Origin: Ophiosphaerella korrae
Lineage: Eukaryota; Ascomycota; Dothideomycetes; Pleosporales; Phaeosphaeriaceae
Length of the DNA stretch: 41,806 bases
Direction: 5' to 3'
NCBI GenBank assembly: GCA_028456385.1
Contig: JALNQF010000351.1
Coordinates: 1-41,806, forward strand
Shown here: in pieces, positions 35,283 to 41,806 of the stretch
Numbering within the stretch: the stretch's first letter is position 1
Layout of the letters: each line of letters opens with the position of its first letter
Program-made: the position numbers and the translations under genes
The notes under the pieces: generated by a model
Seen by the model: the letters and a program-made list of their open reading frames with translations, nothing else
Told to the model about the DNA's origin: nothing
Databases searched by the model: none

Positions 35283-38200
35283 ATAGTAGAAAGTTTAACT
35301 AAATAAATAACTAAGGCACCTAAGAGTAGCTATAAATTAGATAGTATAGTATAGGAAACGATTAAAGATTATATAAATAATCTAATCTTAGAGAAAGAAG
35401 ATATAAAGATAGTAATTAACGCTTTAGAAATATAGAATAAAGAACTATAAGAATACGTAAAGTAAAATAAAGTATAGATTAAAGCTATTATTAAAAGATA
35501 GAACTAGATAGAACTAATTACTTAAAGACTAAAGATAAGTATAATAAAGAAACTACTTAAGATACTTGTCTTTAAGAAGTTTAATAGAGTAAAGGAAAGA
35601 CTAAGACCTTTTATAGTATTAGTATAACTCTAGATAGATATATAGGTACTATACTTTAATATAAAAGAAAAGAAGGTAATATATATTAGAATACACCTTA
35701 AAGAGGATATAATAAGATAGTTTAAACCTTACTAAATAGATTATATAATATACGCCCTAATAATATAAAAGGATAAAACTAGAGCTATATTTAGAAGTTA
35801 TAAATACTTTACTAAGCAAATAAAAGTAGTATTTAGAGATATAAATATTACCTAATAAGCTAAAGAAAAACTTAAAAGACTTATATAATAAAAAAGTATA
35901 CTAGAGTACGTATTATAGTTTAAATAACTATTACAAAATATAGAGTAAAATAAATTAGCTTTAATATTATAATTTAAATAAGAATTAAATAAGAAAATCT
36001 AATATAAGATAATCTATATAGAGAAACCTAGGATATTAGAAGTTCTAAAATAACAAGTAATATAAATTAATAATAACCTTTAAGAATAGAAGAAGAATAA
36101 GTATAGTAGCTAACCTAAAAATTAGGACGTTAGAGACTCTATAATCCTTAACGCTAACAAGGATAGAAAGAAAAAGAAGAATAAAGACTTTATATACTTT
36201 AACTATAGTAAGAAAGGCTACTACGTAAAAGACTACTAATTATAAAAAAAAAGGGATATAGTATATTATAAATATAGAAAACTAAGATACTTTATAAGAG
36301 ACTATAAAAGTAAAAACTTAAAGAAAGAAATATAGTTAAAGATAACTAAAAAGAAGAAAGAAGTACTATAAGTATAAGCTAAACTTTAAGAGAAGGTAGT
36401 AAGAAGTAAAGAATTATAATACGTAATACTCTATTAGACCTTTTATTATAAAGATAACTACTATATATACTATTCTAGTAAAGAGAGAGTAAGATAGTTC
36501 CTATAGAAGAATAGAGTAGTAGTAATAAAAAAAAAATAAAAGCGTAGCTAGAAGAAATAGTATATATAATAGACCTACTAATAGAAGACTTAAAAGGAGA
36601 AAAGCCCTAGATTCTATTAATTTAAGCTAAAGGACTAGTACTAGATAAAGAGACTACTATAGCTTTCTCTAAAAAACTATAAGAAAGTAAGAAGTAAGTT
36701 AGTATATAAAGTATAAAGTATACCTAGCTAGATATATATAGCTATAATAGCTATATAATAATAGATATAGAAGAATAAAATAAAGAATAGAAATTTATTT
36801 AGAAATACTTACTAGTTATAAGTATAGAAGAAGCGTACAAAGACTAGAAAGAACGTAACTCTAAGAATATAAAGTTTATACTATTTTAAAAATAAATAAA
36901 GTAATATATAGTTATAGTAAGAAGAATACCTATATAAAAAGAATAGTAATTTCTTATAAGAAGAACGTAATAGATTAATAAAGCCTATATACTAAGAATA
37001 CTAGTAGTATACTATATTCTAACTATAGATATACCTAAAAAAGATAAATACTAGGAAGGGGACAACAAAATAATAGACCTAAAACATCTAATATATTTTA
37101 AAGTATTATAGATATTATACCTAGATAAGAATTATATTATATATAAGAACTCTAAAGTAAATAATAGTATATAGCCTTTAAGATAAAGAGGCTATAATTA
37201 TATAAGAGTAATTCTAGTAAAGAATATCTAAGGATAAGAAATAATACCTAAAGAAAGTTACGTAGTGTTGTAGAGTTATATACCTAATATAGATCTAGGG
37301 CCTAAGAGCTTATTAGTCTTAAGGAACTTAGACTTTATTAGCTAAACTAGTTCTAAACGTTGTTTACACTTCTATAGATTATATCCTATAACCTAAGAGC
37401 TTATTAGCTACTTTCTCTTTCCTTTCCTCTTTAATAGTTCGCCTCCTTATAAGCCCTTAGTACTTGTATTTCTCTAGTAACTACTTACTTCCTTTTTACT
37501 ATTCCTTTTTTTATAATACTCTACTATAGTAGTAGTAAGGCCTAGACTAAAACTATCTAAGAAATACGTCTAAGGAAGACTATAGTATAAATATAAGTAT
37601 AATAAATATCTAAAATATAAAGAATATAAACTTAAAGTAAGGCTATAGCTTTAGAAAAATAGATAATTTATAAAACTACTAAAGTAAGAATAGCTAGAAG
37701 GTATAAGAAGCTTATATATTATAAAAATAAGTATATACTAAGAAAGGAAAGTAAAATTAATAATAGATAGTAGAGCTATAAAGAACTTTATATTAAAGAA
37801 GTTTATAGAAATATAAGGAATACGTTATATAATTAAGAAATACCCTTAATAGCTAAGTATAATTAAAGGAAAACTATTCTAGGAACCTATTAGGTTTAAG
37901 ATAGTTCTCTCTACGCTTAAACTAAAAAGAATAAAGATTAATAATATAGTTATAGATATAATAATAATTAATAATAAACAAGATATAATATTAAGAATAC
38001 TATAGTTATAGATAACTAACCTATATATTAATTAGAGGATAGAAAAGATTAACTACTATAAAATAAATATATTAAAGGCTAATATAAACACCTATAAAGG
38101 AGAATTCCTAGAAGAATATAAGAAATAGGAAAAATAGCTTATAGAACCTAAAGACTACCTTCTAGAATATTAGCTATAGGACTTAGTAATAGAAATAGAA

Positions 38201-41020
38201 GAAGGAAAAGATATAAAATAGAGCTTAGTCTACTAAAAAATAGAAAAAGAATCTAAAATTAAGTAAGTATTTATATAGAACGCGATAAAAAAAAGATAGA
38301 TAAAAGAATCTAAATCCTTAGTAGTATATAGACTTATATTTATAGATAAAAAAAAAATAAGTAATAAGAGACCTTATATAGACTTTAAGAAAACTAATAT
38401 AGTTATAAATAAAAACTAATACCTCTTACTATAAATAGATAAAATACAAAATAAATTATAAAGAGTAATAATCTTTATAAAGTTAGATATCTAAAACGCC
38501 TACTACTAAATTAGAATTAAAAGAAGTAATAAGTAGAAAATAGTATTCTAAACATAATAGAGACTATATAAATACTTAGTTATACCTTTTAGACTAATAA
38601 ATATACTAGTAGTATTTTAAGAAAGAATTAATATAGTACTAAAAGAGTACCTAGATATATTTATATTTATATATTTAGATAACATCTTTATATTTTTAGA
38701 AATAGAGGAAGAATATATATAGTATATATACAAAGTACTAGAAAAACTAGTAGAAAATAAATTATTTCTTAAAATAAGAAAATACAAGTTCTATATAAAG
38801 AAAATAGACTTCCTTAGATTTATTATAGAACTAGGAAAGATTAAGATTAATTTAGGAAAGATTAAGTTAATTAACGAATAGCTAATACCTAAAAACCTAA
38901 AAGAGGTATAATAATTCTATAGACTAGCAAACTTTTATAGAAAATTAATACTAAGATAGTTTAAAGATATAGAACTAATAATAAGACTTATAAAGAAAGA
39001 TACGCTATTTAAATAGATAAAAGAATGTAATAAAGTATTTAAAATAATTAAAAGAAAGTTTATAGAAAATCTAGTTATTAGAATATATAACCTAGACCTA
39101 CTAGTAATAGTAAAAATAGACGTATCTAACTTAGTCTATAGAATAGTACTAATATAGGAAGATCTAAAGACTAAATAAAAATACTTAGTTAAATACTTCT
39201 CTAAGAAGATAAAGCTAGTAGAACTTAACTACCTAATCTATAATAAAGAGATACTAGTAATCTATAAAGTATTTAAATAATAGAAAGTATACTTATAAAG
39301 AGTAAAGTATTAAATAAAGGTTTATATAGACTATAAGAATCTTATAAGATTTATAATAAATAAAGAACTATCTTAATAATATATAAGATAGTAGAAATTC
39401 CTATTAATATTTAACTTAGAAATTATATATATAAAAGGAAAAGATAACTAATTAGTAAACGCCTTTAGTAAAAGACTAAACTTATAAAAAGAAGTAAATA
39501 TAACTAGTATAGTTCTAGTAAAAAATAAAAAAGGATATTTAGTCTTAAATATACCTAGAATAGCTACTATACTTAAAAGAACAAGTAGCAAGCTAGATAA
39601 ATAGATTTAGAAAATAACATAAGAAGTATCTAAGGAAATAGAAAAGCTAGAAATCTAAGAAGGATTTATATAAGCCTATAGAAGAATATATATTCTAGGA
39701 AAAATATAGAGAGAATTTATACAATAATTCTATAAACTACTAGTATATAGATACTAGAGAATTAAGAAAATACTAAATAGACTCTTAAGAGATTACTATA
39801 TCTTAAAAGTAAGATAACTAGTAAAAGAAGTACTATAAGACTATATAGAATACTATAAAAATAAATACAATAAATACGTACTATATAAGATACTATAACT
39901 AGTTAAAGTACTAGAGTAACTTTAGAGAATAATAATAATAGACTTTATTACAAAATTACCTAAGTTAAAAGATCTAATATTAAGAGTTAAGTATAATAGA
40001 ATCCTTATATTAGTAGATAAGCTTATAAAGTATATATACTTTAGACTATATAAAGAGAAAAGTAAGATAGAAGTTACTATATACTAGGTTTTAGTAACTA
40101 TAATTAGCTAGTATAGTACTCTAGATAAAATTATTATAGATAAAGATGTATAATTTATATTAAAGCTATAGAAAATAATAATAGTATAATTAGGAATATA
40201 ATACACTATATTAATAGTATATTATCTATAAATAGATAAATAATTAGAATAAATAAATTAGATAGTAGAATAGTATCTAAGATACTACCTTAACTATAAC
40301 TAGAATAATTAGGTATAGTTACTACCTATAGTATAGTTAGTATACAATAGCGTAAAGAATATAGTAATAAAAGTATTACTTTTTTTTATAAACTATAGAT
40401 TTAACTCTAATATATATTAAATACTAAGAGATATAAAATCTTAGACTTTATAAAGAGAAAACTTTATAAATAGACTAAAAGAAATATATAATTAACTAAG
40501 ATAGGATATAGAATTCCTATATAATTAAATAGTAAAGTATTATAATAAAAAGTATAAAAAGGGACCCTAATTTAGAGAGGGAAAAAAAGTATAGTTAGTT
40601 AAGAAAAACGTAAAAAGTAAAAAACTAAATTTAAAACTAGACTACGTTAAAATAAGACTATATAAAATTAAGAAAAAAGTTACGCTAGTTATATTTAAAT
40701 TAAGGCTACTAAATAAGATAAGGATATACCTAACTTTTTACGTAGTACTACTTAAGATAGTATTATAAGACGTAGAACTACTAGTATACAAAGTAGATAC
40801 GTATAGAGAATAAGAAGAATAAGAAGTTAAAGAAATCCTAGTATAATAATTTTATAATAGTAGTAACTATTACTTAGTAAAATAGATAAGTATAGATAAG
40901 AAAGAGTAACTATAGGAAGAAATATAGGAACTAGAAGATAACTTTAACTACTCTAAGAAACTAGAAGAGTTCTAAAATTAAAACTTTCTAGAGTACTTTA
41001 TAGTAAACTAAGAAAATTAG
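35283..41020 (+). pseudogene. A5 gag-pol (RIP-inactivated, one frameshift, interrupted at 37266)
   Basis: Candidate start ATA at 35283. The capsid region is at about 35560-35980. Knuckles are at 36195-36236 and 36264-36305. A run of ten A at 36527-36536 is one base shorter than the A1 sequence (there broken by G) and shifts the frame by -1. The C solo LTR lies in the linker before protease. Protease reads D-S-R-A at 37766-37777, the only copy here with the catalytic Asp kept. RT is YLDN at 38672-38683. Integrase Asp 39941-39943, Asp 40139-40141 and Glu 40247-40249 are intact with D-35-E spacing. The chromodomain is at about 40795-40970, with stop TAG at 41018-41020. Many internal TAA/TAG codons inactivate it. 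Confidence 0.92.
37266..37528 (-). repeat. Solo LTR of family C (263 bp)
   Basis: Starts TGTTGTAGAG and ends CTCTACTATA, so tips are near inverted repeats. GTAG flanks both sides (37262-37265 and 37529-37532). A 5-bp GTAGT is possible if the element starts one base later. A1 and A4 show the uninterrupted site. It keeps more TpG/CpA than its partner at 13351-13614. No coding sequence remains, so superfamily is unknown. Strand follows the partner LTR and is uncertain. Confidence 0.85.
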
Positions 41021-41627
41021 TACTACTAGTAATAAATAGAGAGACGCTAGGAACGCCTAATATAATAGGAGCTAGAGTAGCCTCTACTACGTCCTTAAGG
41101 TCTATTTTAGCTTCTAAGGTATAAGACTATTTAGATAATTTAGTATTATTATAAGCCTTTATCTTATAAAGACACTTAATATAAGAATAAAGATCTACTA
41201 GCTTATAAAAAGTTAGCTTATACTTAGCTTTAGCCTTTATAAGCTATAATAATAGTATCTCTTAAGCTTAGTTAATAGCTTACTCTATATAATTTAGTAA
41301 GAAGAGATTATATAGAGATTAAATACTTATACTCTATAAGAGAGATACCTAATAGAGTATACTTATACTAAATATTAGTAAGAATATACTTATTATAGTG
41401 TTTACTATTATTTAAGGATATAAGATAAGTAAGCTTTAATTAAGTACAATAAGCGTATAGAAATATTTTAACCTTATTACAAGTAATACAAGTAATAAGA
41501 AAGAGTTTATTATAATTAGAATAAGAAGATATAGAGAATAATAAGGAATTAGAAATAAACAAAGAAACTAAACTAATAACCTTAGGCCTAGAGTAGAGGA
41601 ATAAGAACCTACCTAAAGAGAGGAATA
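41021..41627 (-). pseudogene. Antisense reading frame downstream of pol, copy A5
   Basis: About 200 codons on the minus strand with TAA/TAG stops only, in the same phase as A1 and A4. The core LVDLYSYIKCLYKIKAYNN (about 41143-41200) and LEAKIDLKDVVEATLAP (about 41075-41125) are the cleanest version of the type I form. The LTR-proximal half begins with a Gly-Leu-Arg-Leu-Leu-Val block also seen in A1 and A4. Function is unknown. Confidence 0.5.
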
Positions 41628-41628
41628 G

Positions 41629-41806
41629 TGTTATAGCTATAATAAGAGAAAACTAATTTAAACTAATTAGCTCTACTATAGATAATAACAATATATATAA
41701 CTTATAGGGTAATAAACTTAATTAAGAAACTAACTATAATAGAGATACGTAATAAATTTATAATTTATAATCTTAGTAAATATAAAGTATAAAGCTAAGT
41801 ACGTAA
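41629..41806 (+). repeat. 3' LTR of A5, truncated by the window end
   Basis: Starts TGTTATAG, the least altered LTR start in the window, after purine tract AAAGAGAGGAATAG (41615-41628). The window ends in the second 54-bp unit. Confidence 0.9.

Larger units (their letters stand above)
34779..41806 (+). mobile_element. Copy A5: family A chromovirus, type I LTRs, cut by the window end
   Basis: Full-length except for the 3' LTR, which runs off the window. A C solo LTR interrupts it at 37266-37528. It keeps the catalytic Asp of protease and the whole integrase triad, and its 3' LTR still begins TGTTATAG, so it is among the less altered copies. Confidence 0.94.

Noticed and set aside
1..41806. 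Mitochondrial or other organellar origin because of the high AT content
   Set aside because: No rRNA, tRNA or respiratory genes are seen. The AT bias follows CpA-to-TpA changes in nuclear chromoviruses with 5-bp target duplications.

Overview
This 41.8-kb window holds no intact protein-coding gene. It is a block of nested LTR retrotransposons that looks heavily mutated by repeat-induced point mutation (RIP). CpA and its complement TpG are almost gone and TpA is abundant, while CpT, CpC and many CpG remain. Former CAA, CAG and TGG codons are now TAA or TAG. This points to a filamentous ascomycete (Pezizomycotina) with strongly CpA-directed RIP, and to an AT-rich heterochromatic compartment (isochore, subtelomere or regional centromere). 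I cannot name the species.

Three families are visible. Family A is a Ty3/Gypsy chromovirus with five copies. Its order is gag with two CCHC knuckles, protease, RT, RNase H, integrase and chromodomain, all in one reading frame. Its LTRs fall into two subfamilies: type I (A1, A4, A5) has 54-bp tandem repeats, and type II (A2, A3) has ~31-bp hairpin-like repeats. Family B is a second chromovirus, with one full copy and one solo LTR. Family C is known from two ~264-bp LTRs and possibly some internal DNA. It is unclassified.

Layout: 1-170 is less mutated DNA of unknown origin. A1 (+, 5'-truncated) runs 171-12524 and is split by full-length B (-, 3247-9993, TSD TAAGC). A1 appears to lie in C material (12525-13614). 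C in turn abuts A3, an old minus-strand copy (13615-34617). A3 is split by A2 (+, 15440-22474, TSD TTTTA) and by A4 (+, 23548-30988, TSD CTTTT). A4 carries a B solo LTR (25647-26089, TSD GTAAT). After a 161-bp spacer comes A5 (+, 34779 to window end), which carries a C solo LTR (37266-37528). Splicing out inserts at their duplications restores continuous host-element sequence, so the order of events can be read: A3 is oldest, and the B element and solo LTRs are latest.

The most unusual observation is a long antisense reading frame between the end of pol and the 3' LTR. All five family A copies have it, in both LTR subfamilies, and unrelated family B has one in the same place. Its in-frame stops are only TAA/TAG, as expected if they were CAA/CAG before RIP. 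In family A, residues are shared between subfamilies. This may be an undescribed accessory gene of these chromoviruses. A competing sense-strand reading is noted.
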